The position numbers and the translations under genes are program-made. A stretch of DNA of 64,000 bases from Saccharothrix australiensis. GTDB lineage: Bacteria; Actinomycetota; Actinomycetes; Mycobacteriales; Pseudonocardiaceae. Below, one piece after another: positions 8,337 through 16,100 of the stretch (position 1 is its first letter; each line of letters begins with the position of its first letter). The notes below the pieces were generated by a model that had not been told where the DNA came from, ran no database searches, and saw only the letters and a program-made list of their open reading frames with translations. The DNA lies in contig NZ_RBXO01000001.1 in assembly GCF_003634935.1 (NCBI RefSeq), positions 6,163,501-6,227,500 on the forward strand. Reading direction: 5' to 3'.

Positions 8337-8527
8337 GTGGTCTTCGCGGACGCGGGCAATCCCCCGGTGGAACGGTGCGGCGGTGCGGCCGGTCGGCCGG
8401 CGGCTCGGGTGACGACAGTGACCTGCGAGTAATGCTCCGTCACTTCACCCGTGCGAGCCCATGTCGCCTGTTAGCGTGACGCCGGTCGGGATTCGCCAGC
8501 AGTAGTCGGACGCTGAGAGGGAAGACG

Positions 8528-10306
8528 ATGTCTCGACACCGCGCGCTGCGCACGAAGGTCCGGCGCGGAATCGCCAAGTGGCCGGTCGCGATCGTCGGTG
8601 TGGTCGCCCTCCTGGTCCTGGGCTACCTCGCGTGGACGTGGGTGGGTGGCATCCTCGAACGACGCGCGGCCGCCCAAGCGGGCGATTGCCGTTCGGGCGA
8701 AGCCCTGTTGCGGGTGGCCGCCACGCCCAGCGTCGCCGAGGCCGTGCGCGAGGTCGCCGAGGAGTGGAGCGCGCAGCGCCCGGTCGTCTACGACCACTGC
8801 ATCCGGGTCGAGGTGCAGTCCATCGACTCCGAGGAGGTGCTCGGCGGCCTGACCCAGGGCTGGGACGAGGCCAAGCTCGGCGAGCAGCCCCACGCCTGGG
8901 TGACCGACTCCACGCTGTGGGCGAACCGGCTCGGTGCGCGGAACCGGGCGCTGCTGGGCGCGCAGCCGGTGTCCATCGCGGCGAGCCCCGTGCTGCTGGC
9001 GCTGCCGCAGGAGGCCGCGCAGGCGGTGCAGGCGGGCGCCGGGTTCCGGTGGACGGACCTGCCCGAGGTGACGTCGGCGGCGGGCGGCTGGCAGCGGTTC
9101 GGCAAGCCGGGCTGGGGCGACTTCAAGGTGGCCATGCCCGATCCCGCCACGAACGCCGCGACCGCGATGGCGGTCCAGTCCGCGCTGGCCGGCTCCAGCC
9201 CGGACGGCAAGGGGCCGGTGACGGCCGACATGCTGGCGCTGGACCCGGTCAAGTCGACCCTGAGCCGCCTCACCGCGTCCAAGCCCGCGCGGACGCCGGC
9301 GACGACGTGGGAGGCGCTGTCGCTGCTGACCGCCCAGCCGGCCGTGAACGGGCCGGGTTTCAGCGCCGTGCCGGTGTTCGAGGTCGACCTGTACCGGCAC
9401 AACACCGGCAAGGACAGCGGCACGCCGCCCGCGCAGCCGCTGTACGGGGTGGCCGCCGGGGGCCCGTCGCCGGTCGCGGACTTCCCCTACGTGCCGCTCG
9501 CGGGCGACTGGGTCGGCGAGGCGCAGGTGCGCGCGTCGCAGGAGTTCCGGGAGTTCCTGCTGGAGGCCGAGCAGCAGAAGATCCTCGCGGGCGCGGGCCT
9601 GCGGGTCGACGCGACCACCGAGCGGCCCAAGCCGTCGCCGGGCATCCGCTGGGCCACCATGACCGACAAGCTGGTGCCCGCCGACGCGAACACCGCGCAG
9701 CAGATCTCCGCCGCGTGGGCGACCGCCGACGACGGCCAGGTGGTGACCGTGCTGGTGGACTCGTCCAAGTCGATGGAGGAGCCCGGCGGCGACGGCCGGT
9801 CGCGCATGACGTGGGTGAAGGAGGCGCTGTCCGGCCAGGTCAACCGGTCGGTGTCGGGCTCGCTGGGGCTGTGGGAGTTCTCCCGCTCGCTGGACGGCGA
9901 GAAGCCGTACCGGCAGCTCGTGCCCACCGGGCCGGTCGTCGGGCAGAAGCAGCAGCTGCTGGACGGCGTGGCCACCCTGCGCCCGCAGAGCGCGACCCAG
10001 CTGTACACGAGCCTGGTGGCGCTCTACTCCAGGACGCTGGAGAACTACCAGGAGGGCAAGCGGAACCGGATCATCGTGCTCACCGACGGCGCCAACGACG
10101 GCGGGCTGACGTTCGAGCAGCTCAAGGCGGAGCTGGCGCGGTTGAAGCAGGACGGGCGGGACGTCCCGATCAGCGTGCTGGCCATCGGGCCCGACCCGGA
10201 GCGGCAGCGGCTCGCGGAGATCACCCGGTCGACCGGCGGCACGCTGTCGGTGGTGGACGACGGGCGCGGGGTGGACGCGGCGCTGGCGCAGCTGCTGTCG
10301 TCGTAG
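8528..10306 (+). CDS. Membrane-anchored extracellular protein: solute-binding-like domain plus VWA domain
   Basis: 592 aa. Residues ~17-38 (WPVAIVGVVALLVLGYLAWTWV) are an uncleaved membrane anchor, followed by an extracellular solute-binding-like domain (about 50-375; RVAATPSVAEAVREVAEEW...) and a C-terminal von Willebrand A domain (about 405-590). The metal-ion-dependent adhesion site is VDSSKSMEE (DxSxS), with a later conserved Asp in VLTDGANDGG. Actinomycetes encode many such SBP-VWA proteins; their ligand is unknown. ATG 8528 follows GAGAGGGAAG. About 190 bp of upstream DNA carries a possible -10 (TAGCGT, 8472-8477). Monocistronic; converges on vanY. Confidence 0.82.
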   Translation: MSRHRALRTKVRRGIAKWPVAIVGVVALLVLGYLAWTWVGGILERRAAAQAGDCRSGEALLRVAATPSVAEAVREVAEEWSAQRPVVYDHCIRVEVQSIDSEEVLGGLTQGWDEAKLGEQPHAWVTDSTLWANRLGARNRALLGAQPVSIAASPVLLALPQEAAQAVQAGAGFRWTDLPEVTSAAGGWQRFGKPGWGDFKVAMPDPATNAATAMAVQSALAGSSPDGKGPVTADMLALDPVKSTLSRLTASKPARTPATTWEALSLLTAQPAVNGPGFSAVPVFEVDLYRHNTGKDSGTPPAQPLYGVAAGGPSPVADFPYVPLAGDWVGEAQVRASQEFREFLLEAEQQKILAGAGLRVDATTERPKPSPGIRWATMTDKLVPADANTAQQISAAWATADDGQVVTVLVDSSKSMEEPGGDGRSRMTWVKEALSGQVNRSVSGSLGLWEFSRSLDGEKPYRQLVPTGPVVGQKQQLLDGVATLRPQSATQLYTSLVALYSRTLENYQEGKRNRIIVLTDGANDGGLTFEQLKAELARLKQDGRDVPISVLAIGPDPERQRLAEITRSTGGTLSVVDDGRGVDAALAQLLSS

Positions 10307-10425
10307 CGGTAACGCGCAGCGCCCCGCTCCGCGCGCCCGCACCGGTGGGCCACCCCGACGACCTGCTCCAGCGCGCCACCCCGGCGGCCCGCTCCGGTGC
10401 GCCGCTCGAACAGGCCCCGCGCCGG

Positions 10426-10950
10426 TCAGCGCCGCAGCCTCGGGTCGTGCGACGGGTCGGCGTACATGGGCGGGCAGCCGTGCTCGACGGCTTCGGGGCG
10501 CAGTTCGAAGTGCCACGGTTCGTTGCGGTAGATCTGGCACAGCCCGTACCTGGCGCCGTGTTCGGACAACCACGCCTTCGCCGCGGAGTGCCCGATGTCG
10601 ACCGCGTTCCCCGACACGTGGGCCGACGTGTCGGGGGTGGCCACCCACCGCGCCGCCTCTTCCGCCGAACCGTATTTCGAGATGGCTTCACGGTAAAGCT
10701 TGTTCTGGTAGGCCGGGGACCGCTTGCCGCTGTTGACGTAGAACACGACGCCGTCGCGGGCCGCGTCCGCCGCCGCCGCGCGCAGTGCCCGGAGCAGGTC
10801 GGGGGCGAGGCCGGACACGCCCGGATACCCGTCGTCGAACACGGTCACGCCGACCGGAAGGGCGCCGTCGGCCGCGCCGTGGGTACTCTCGTGATCACCG
10901 TGCCGGGCGTCGCCGGGTGACGCCGTCCGTGCTGGTTCGCGATAAGGCAT
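10426..10950 (-). CDS. vanY: VanY-type D-Ala-D-Ala carboxypeptidase
   Basis: 174 aa of the M15/LAS metallopeptidase superfamily. The zinc and catalytic motifs are present: SAHVSGNAVDIG (SxHxxGxAxD) gives one His and the Asp ligand, and EPWHFE gives the catalytic Glu and the second His; SGKRSPAYQ is the usual substrate-pocket motif. There is no signal peptide or membrane helix, as in other short actinomycete VanY proteins. It would strip terminal D-Ala from pentapeptides that escape the D-Ala-D-Lac pathway. Its ATG (10950) faces vanR across 87 bp holding a VanR-type operator, so it is probably switched on by VanR. Identification is strongest from context plus motifs. Confidence 0.85.
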   Translation of the reverse strand: MPYREPARTASPGDARHGDHESTHGAADGALPVGVTVFDDGYPGVSGLAPDLLRALRAAAADAARDGVVFYVNSGKRSPAYQNKLYREAISKYGSAEEAARWVATPDTSAHVSGNAVDIGHSAAKAWLSEHGARYGLCQIYRNEPWHFELRPEAVEHGCPPMYADPSHDPRLRR

Positions 10951-10983
10951 GCCTCCAGTGCAGGAAACGCGCTGTTGCCGGCC

Positions 10984-11014
10984 CGTATCCGGTTTTCGAT
11001 ATGTCGACGATATG
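10984..11014. promoter_or_regulatory. Putative VanR box between vanY and vanR
   Basis: CGTATC (10984-10989), 8 nt, GATATG (10998-11003), and a second GATATG 11 bp further (11009-11014). The same layout occurs ahead of vanH (15694-15724). The 11-bp-spaced direct repeat plus one inverted half fits an OmpR-class dimer site. Confidence 0.65.
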
Positions 11015-11037
11015 CGCCGGTTCGTAGCATCGGCACC

Positions 11038-11883
11038 ATGCGCGTGCTGGTAGTCGAGGACGAGCCTTACCTGGCGGAGGCGATCCGTGACGGGCTGCGC
11101 CTGGCGGCGATCGCCGCCGACATCGCCGGCGACGGCGACACCGCCCTGGAGCTGCTGCACGTCAACACCTACGACATCGCCGTCCTCGACCGCGACATCC
11201 CCGGACCGTCCGGTGACGAGGTGGCCGAGCGCATCGTCGCCTCGGGCAGCGGCATGCCGATCCTGATGCTGACCGCCGCGGACCGGCTCGACGACAAGGC
11301 CACCGGGTTCGAGCTGGGTGCCGACGACTACCTCACCAAGCCGTTCGAGCTGCGGGAGCTGGTGCTCCGCCTCCGGGCCCTGGACCGCAGGCGCGCCTAC
11401 AGCCGGCCGCCCGTGCGGGAGATCGCGGGCCTGCGGCTCGACCCCTTCCGCCGCGAGGTGTACCGCGACGGCCGGTACGTCGCGCTGACCCGGAAGCAGT
11501 TCGCCGTGCTGGAGGTCCTCGTCGCCGCCGAGGGCGGGGTGATCAGCGCCGAGGAGCTGCTGGAACGGGCGTGGGACGAGAACGCGGACCCGTTCACCAA
11601 CGCCGTGCGCATCACCGTCTCCGCCCTGCGGAAACGACTCGGCGAGCCCTGGCTCATCGCCACGGTGCCCGGCGTCGGCTACCGCATCGACACCGGCCCC
11701 GCCTCCCAGTCCGACAGCGCACCCGCCACCAAGCCCACCTCCCGACCCGACACCGACACCGACACCGCACCCGACACCGGGCCGGGCACAGGCCCCGTCA
11801 CCGGACCCGCCGCTCGGCCAGCACCCGCCCCCGCGCCCGCCTCCACCCGCGGCACCGGGCACGGGAGCGGCGACCGTGGGTAG
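11038..11883 (+). CDS. vanR: VanR response regulator, OmpR family, with an unusual C-terminal tail
   Basis: 281 aa. The receiver domain (1-115) has the acidic pair VVEDEP, phospho-acceptor Asp in IAVLDRDIPGPSGDE, and Lys in YLTKPFE; the winged-helix DNA-binding domain follows (about 128-222; VALTRKQFAVLEVLV, NAVRITVSALRKRLGE, GVGYRI). It matches the Streptomyces VanR type very closely in my memory. After the usual end at about residue 222 there is a ~55-residue Thr/Pro/Ala/Asp-rich tail (DTDTDTAPDTGPGTGP...) not seen in ordinary VanR, encoded by a low-complexity stretch. Phosphorylated VanR activates vanH, vanY and probably itself. The stop overlaps the vanS start by 8 bp. Confidence 0.93.
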   Translation: MRVLVVEDEPYLAEAIRDGLRLAAIAADIAGDGDTALELLHVNTYDIAVLDRDIPGPSGDEVAERIVASGSGMPILMLTAADRLDDKATGFELGADDYLTKPFELRELVLRLRALDRRRAYSRPPVREIAGLRLDPFRREVYRDGRYVALTRKQFAVLEVLVAAEGGVISAEELLERAWDENADPFTNAVRITVSALRKRLGEPWLIATVPGVGYRIDTGPASQSDSAPATKPTSRPDTDTDTAPDTGPGTGPVTGPAARPAPAPAPASTRGTGHGSGDRG

Positions 11884-13021
11884 GGCGCCCGGATTGAGCG
11901 TCCGCCTCAAGCTCACCTTCAGCTACGCCGGGTTCCTCATGCTGGCCAGCGTCCTGCTGCTCGCGGTGGTGCTGGTGTTCCTGCTGCGGTACGTGCCCGA
12001 CAGCCCGGTGCGGCCCCCCGGCGCACGGCTGGACCTCCCCGGCCCCGACCGGACCGACCTGTGGCGCGCGTTCGCGCCGAAGGCGGGCGCGGCGCTGGTG
12101 TTCCTGCTGGTGTTCGGCCTGGTGGGCGGGTGGCTGCTGGCCGGCCGGATGCTCGCGCCCCTGACCCGCATCACCGACGCCACCCGCAGGGCCGCGGCCG
12201 GGTCGCTGTCCCACCGGATCGGGCTGCCGGGCCGCGCGGACGAGTTCCGCGAGCTGGCCGACAGCTTCGACGCCATGCTGGCGCGGCTCGAAGCGCACGT
12301 CGCCGAGCAGCGGCGGTTCGCGGCGAACGCCTCCCACGAGCTGCGCACCCCGCTGGCGACCACCCGGACCCTGCTCGACGTCGCCCGCGACGACCCGGAC
12401 CGCGACAGCGGCGAACTGGTCGAACGCCTCCGCGCCGTCAACGCCAGGGCGATCGAGCTGACCGAGGCGCTGCTCCTGCTCAGCCGCACCGACCAGCGGT
12501 CGTTCACCCCGGAGCGCGTCGACCTGTCGCTCATCGCGGAGGAGGCCGCCGAAACGCTCCTGCCCCTCGCGGAGGAGCGCGGCGTCGCCATCGGGACGTC
12601 CGGCGACGTCGCCACCGCCGTCGGCTCGCCCGCGCTGCTGCTCCAGATGGTCACCAACCTGCTGCACAACGCGATCGTCCACAACCTGCCCGAGCACGGC
12701 ACCGTGCGGGTCGACACCGCCGCCGGTCCCCGGTCGGTCGTGCTCACCGTCGAGAACACCGGCGCCCGGCTCGCCCCGCGACTGGTGCCGACCCTCACCG
12801 AGCCGTTCCAGCGCGGCGCCGCGCGCGTGCGCGGCGACCACGCCGGGGTCGGCCTCGGCCTGGCGATCGTCGCGAGCATCGCCAGGGCGCACGACGGAGC
12901 CCTCACCCTCACCCCTCGGGACGGCGGGGGGCTCCGCGTCACCGTGCGGCTGCCCGCCGCGCCGCCGTGCCCGGCGGGTGGCGGTCACCGGTCCGGCCAC
13001 GTGATGGGGAAGTCGAAGTAG
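11876..13021 (+). CDS. vanS: VanS sensor histidine kinase
   Basis: 381 aa. TM1 (about 16-38, YAGFLMLASVLLLAVVLVFLL), a short Pro-rich extracellular loop of about 28 residues, TM2 (about 70-90), HAMP (GRMLAPLTRITDATRRAAAG), H-box ASHELRTPLA with the phosphorylated His, N-box LLHNAIVHNLPEHG, and G-box GVGLGLAIVASI. The short loop is the segment shown to contact glycopeptides in Streptomyces VanS, so loop sequence should determine inducer range. It phosphorylates VanR and acts as its phosphatase without inducer. GTG 11876 is used; the ORF overlaps vanR at its start and the 3' end of vanX (opposite strand) by 37 bp. Confidence 0.93.
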   Translation: MGRAPGLSVRLKLTFSYAGFLMLASVLLLAVVLVFLLRYVPDSPVRPPGARLDLPGPDRTDLWRAFAPKAGAALVFLLVFGLVGGWLLAGRMLAPLTRITDATRRAAAGSLSHRIGLPGRADEFRELADSFDAMLARLEAHVAEQRRFAANASHELRTPLATTRTLLDVARDDPDRDSGELVERLRAVNARAIELTEALLLLSRTDQRSFTPERVDLSLIAEEAAETLLPLAEERGVAIGTSGDVATAVGSPALLLQMVTNLLHNAIVHNLPEHGTVRVDTAAGPRSVVLTVENTGARLAPRLVPTLTEPFQRGAARVRGDHAGVGLGLAIVASIARAHDGALTLTPRDGGGLRVTVRLPAAPPCPAGGGHRSGHVMGKSK

Positions 13022-13605
13022 GTGTCCGGGTACGGCTCGTCGTCCAGCGTGTAGTGCCACCACTCGTAGTCGTAGGAGCGGAAACCGCAGTCCGCCATGA
13101 CGGCGCGGAGCAGTCGCCGGTTGTCCGCCGCGACGCCCGTGACCCCCGGCGCGTCGTGGTGCGACACCGGGTCCATCAGGTCGTGGTCGCCGCCCATGTC
13201 CGCGAGTTCACCGGTCGCCAGGTGGTAGAGCGTCAGGTCGACCGTGCCGCCCCGGCTGTGCCCCGACCGGGCGGCCACGTACCCCTTCTCGAACATCTCG
13301 GCCCGGTCGATGTTCGGGTAGTGCCGCGACTTCGTCCGCCCGTCCTCCGGCTGCGCGGACCAGCGCAGGAAGCAGTCGACGGCGCGCTGCGGGCGGTACC
13401 CGTCCCACAACAGCAGGCCGAAGCCGTGCGACCCGGCCTTGTCCCGCGCCCTCTCCAGGGCCGCGCACAGGGCCCTGGTGCCGACGATCCGGTTGACCAG
13501 GTACCCGTCCACGGGTTTGCCGGTGAAGTTGTCCCAGGTGGCGTACTTGGCGTCCCAGCGGACGCCGGGCACCAGCTCGTCGACGAAGGCGAAGTCGGCG
13601 TTCAC
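12985..13605 (-). CDS. vanX: VanX D-Ala-D-Ala dipeptidase
   Basis: 206 aa, M15D zinc dipeptidase. The zinc site is SGHSRGGTVDLTL (His and Asp) and YEWWHYTL (catalytic Glu and second His); DGYRPQRAV carries the Arg that stabilises the transition state. It removes the D-Ala-D-Ala pool so that only D-Ala-D-Lac is built into wall precursors. GTG 13605 overlaps the vanA stop (GTGA at 13602-13605), confirming the vanHAX operon. Its 3' end overlaps that of vanS tail-to-tail. Confidence 0.95.
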   Translation of the reverse strand: MNADFAFVDELVPGVRWDAKYATWDNFTGKPVDGYLVNRIVGTRALCAALERARDKAGSHGFGLLLWDGYRPQRAVDCFLRWSAQPEDGRTKSRHYPNIDRAEMFEKGYVAARSGHSRGGTVDLTLYHLATGELADMGGDHDLMDPVSHHDAPGVTGVAADNRRLLRAVMADCGFRSYDYEWWHYTLDDEPYPDTYFDFPITWPDR

Positions 13606-14642
13606 CGGCCCTGCCCGGCCAACGTCGACGAGATCACCCGGTCGAGCACGTCGGCCAGCGACAGCCCGGCGGCGGCCATCATGCGCGGGTAGCGGCTGTA
13701 GGAGGTGAGGCCGGGCAGGGTGTTGACCTCGTTGAGCACCACGCGGCCGTCCTCGGTGAGGAACAGGTCCACCCGCGACAGCCCCCGGCAGCCCAGCGCC
13801 CGGTACAGGGTCTTCGCGGTCTCCCGCACCAGCTCGCGGGACCGCTCCGGGATGTCCGCGGGGACGATCACCGTGGAGTTCTCGGAACCGCTCTCGGGCG
13901 CGTCCTCCTGGTGGATCTTGAAGAAGCCGTGGGACAGCGCGATGCGGTCCACCTCGCCCACCACCGGGTCCGCGCCGTCGCCCAGCACGGCGCAGCCGAC
14001 CTCGCCGCCGACGACCGCCTGCTCGATCAGCACCTTCGAGTCGTACCGCCGCGCGGTCTCCACCGCGGCGGGCAGCTCTTCCGCGCGGGACACCTTGCTC
14101 ACGCCGAACGACGACCCCGAGCGGGCCGGTTTCACGAAGACCGGGTAGGTCAGCCCGTCGGCGTCGACGGGCTCGTCCGCCGCGACCGTCCGGAAGTCCG
14201 GCGTGGCGATGCCCGCGCCCCGCGCGACGAGGTAGGTGAGGGACTTGTCGATGCACAGGGCTGAACTCGGGACGTCGCAGCCCGCGTAGGGGATGCCGGA
14301 CAGCTCCAGCAGCCCCTGCGTCGCGCCGTCCTCGCCGAACCGGCCGTGCAGGACGGGCAGCACGAGGTCCAGCGCGATCGTCGCGTACCGGCCGCGCTCC
14401 AGCACGAGCAGCCCGCGCGTGGTGCTGTCCGGTGACAGCACCACCGGGCGGCGGTGGCCGTTCTCCCAGTCGTCGTCGGGTCCGTCGCACAGCCGCCAGG
14501 CGCCGTCGCGCGTGATGCCGACGTAGAACGGCTCGTACTTCCCGGTGTCGAGGTGCTTGGCGACCTCACGCGCGGATTTGACGGAGATCGGGTGCTCTTC
14601 ACCGCGACCACCGAACAGGACGGCGATCTTCAGCCTAGCCAC
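13602..14642 (-). CDS. vanA: VanA-type D-Ala-D-Lac ligase
   Basis: 346 aa, ATP-grasp ligase. Seen: LFGGRGEEHPISVKSA (N-terminal Ddl motif), VFVKPARSGSSFGVSKV, YDSKVLIEQAVVGGEVGCAVLG, and the C-terminal VNTLPGLTSYSRYPRMMAAAG. The omega-loop reads FKIHQEDAPESGSEN, with the His that in VanA favours D-lactate over D-alanine at neutral pH; housekeeping Ddl enzymes have Tyr there. It joins D-Ala to D-lactate supplied by VanH. The start overlaps the vanH end by 8 bp. The gene is also called ddlM in producer and soil actinomycetes. Confidence 0.95.
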   Translation of the reverse strand: MARLKIAVLFGGRGEEHPISVKSAREVAKHLDTGKYEPFYVGITRDGAWRLCDGPDDDWENGHRRPVVLSPDSTTRGLLVLERGRYATIALDLVLPVLHGRFGEDGATQGLLELSGIPYAGCDVPSSALCIDKSLTYLVARGAGIATPDFRTVAADEPVDADGLTYPVFVKPARSGSSFGVSKVSRAEELPAAVETARRYDSKVLIEQAVVGGEVGCAVLGDGADPVVGEVDRIALSHGFFKIHQEDAPESGSENSTVIVPADIPERSRELVRETAKTLYRALGCRGLSRVDLFLTEDGRVVLNEVNTLPGLTSYSRYPRMMAAAGLSLADVLDRVISSTLAGQGR

Positions 14643-15660
14643 GCTGGTTCCCGCTTTCGAATCTCAGGCAGTTGACGATGGAGTTGTGGACGGCGTCGCG
14701 CAGGGCGTGGTCCGTGTAGTAGGCCGTGTGCGGGCTGATCACCACGTTCGGCAGCCGGTGCAGCCGCGACAGCGGTCCGTCGGGGATGGGTTCGTGGCGG
14801 CGGTCGGCGTAGAAGACCCCTTCCTCGCCTTCGACGACGTCCAACGCCGCGCCGCCCAGGTGGCCGTCCTCCAGCGCCGCCGCGAGGGCCTCGGTGTCCA
14901 CCAGCGGCCCGCGCCCGGTGTTGACGACGACCGCGCCCGGTTTCATCCGCTCGATGCGCCCGCGGTCCAGCAGGTGGTGGGTGTCCGCGTCGAGCGGGGT
15001 GTGGAGGGTGACGACGTCGCTCCGCCGCAGCAACGCGTCGAGCGGGACGTAGTCGGCCGCCGCCCGCGGCCGGGTGTCGTGGGCGAGGGTGCGGCAGCCG
15101 AAGCCACGCAGCCGGTCCAGGACCGCCGTGCCGATGCGACCCGTGCCGACGACCCCGACGGTCAGGTCGCGCAGTTCCCTCCCGCGCGCGTCGGTGAGCC
15201 GGTAGTCGTGGACCGCGGTGCGGAGGATGACGGTCTTCGCGTTGCGCACCGCCATCAGCATCAGCATCAGCGTGTAGTCGGCGACGCTGTCGGGCGAGTA
15301 GGCGACGTTCTCCACGAGCACGCCGATGCTCTTCGCGTACGCCACGTCGACGTGGTTGTAGCCGATGCTCCGCGTCGAGACGTACTCCACGCCGGCCCGG
15401 CGGAGCGCGCGGAGCGCGGCGTCGGTGATCCGGGTCTTGTGCCCCACGCTGACGCAGCGGTTGCCGAAGGCCAACCCGGCGTTGTCCTCGGACACCGCGG
15501 CCTCGGTGACGGTGGGCACCACGCCGAGGCGGGGCCCCAACTCCCGGAACAGCTCAGCTTCGTCCGGCCCGCACCCGTAGACCGTGATCCCCGTGGCCGG
15601 GGAGGCCGCCGGCGACCGGTCGCGGCGAGCCGCCGTCGTTGCTGGTTCGCGGTCGGTCAT
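14635..15660 (-). CDS. vanH: VanH D-lactate dehydrogenase
   Basis: 341 aa, D-2-hydroxyacid dehydrogenase. NAD-binding GVVGTGRIGTAVLDRL, catalytic Arg in VVVNTGRGPLVD, Glu in DVVEGEEGV and His in VISPHTAYYTDHAL. It reduces pyruvate to D-lactate for VanA. ATG 15660 was chosen over an in-frame TTG at 15672. It is the first gene of vanHAX; a VanR-type operator sits 34-64 bp upstream. All three genes overlap, so they form one transcript. Confidence 0.94.
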   Translation of the reverse strand: MTDREPATTAARRDRSPAASPATGITVYGCGPDEAELFRELGPRLGVVPTVTEAAVSEDNAGLAFGNRCVSVGHKTRITDAALRALRRAGVEYVSTRSIGYNHVDVAYAKSIGVLVENVAYSPDSVADYTLMLMLMAVRNAKTVILRTAVHDYRLTDARGRELRDLTVGVVGTGRIGTAVLDRLRGFGCRTLAHDTRPRAAADYVPLDALLRRSDVVTLHTPLDADTHHLLDRGRIERMKPGAVVVNTGRGPLVDTEALAAALEDGHLGGAALDVVEGEEGVFYADRRHEPIPDGPLSRLHRLPNVVISPHTAYYTDHALRDAVHNSIVNCLRFESGNQRG

Positions 15661-15693
15661 GCCGCCAGTCAAACCACCGCGACGTTGCCGTCA

Positions 15694-15724
15694 CGTATCC
15701 CTTTCCCGATACGCAGACAATATA
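15694..15724 (-). promoter_or_regulatory. Putative VanR box upstream of vanHAX
   Basis: CGTATC (15694-15699), 8 nt, GATACG (15708-15713), a perfect 6-bp inverted repeat, then AATATA at 15719-15724, exactly 11 bp on. It matches the vanY-vanR site in order and spacing, and the flanks (GCTGGTTCGCG and GTTGCCG) are also conserved between the two regions. Confidence 0.65.
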
Positions 15725-15781
15725 CTACCCACCAGTAACATCCAGCACCCCAACCACCCTCCCCTCCCCGCAGCCCCCGCA

Positions 15782-16100
15782 CGCGAGCCGCCGACTTCAG
15801 GCAGCCGAGCCGCCCGACGGAATCGGGCCATCCAACACCGCGAGGCCGCGTCGGTGGTTCGCGGCGCGGGTTTCGCCGATCACGCTTTTCGATCGGCGCA
15901 ACCCGCCCCGCGAGCCACCGACTCAACGGCGGCCGAGCCGCCCGACGAAGGAGGGCAAATCCAACACAGCGAGGCCGCGTCGGTGGTTCGCGGCGCGGGT
16001 TTCGCCGATCACGCTCTTCGATCGGCGCAACCCGCCCCGCGAGGCGCCGACTAACAGGCGGCCGAGCCGCCCGACGGAGTCGGGCCATTCAACACAGACT
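15782..16100. repeat. Tandem 129-bp intergenic repeat with a 73-nt hairpin
   Basis: Between vanH and the WYL gene, two copies of a 129-bp unit lie head-to-tail with partial units at both ends. Each full copy has a near-perfect hairpin, 15850-15922 and 15979-16051: a stem of about 32 bp with only 3 mismatches in the first copy, closed by the loop ACGCTTTTC (ACGCTCTTC in the second). Linker segments carry CCGCCCGACGAAGGAGGGC and end in CAACAC. A third partial copy is at 60041-60101. This is a dispersed REP-like or MITE-like element; its last bases supply the stop codon of the WYL gene. Confidence 0.85.
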
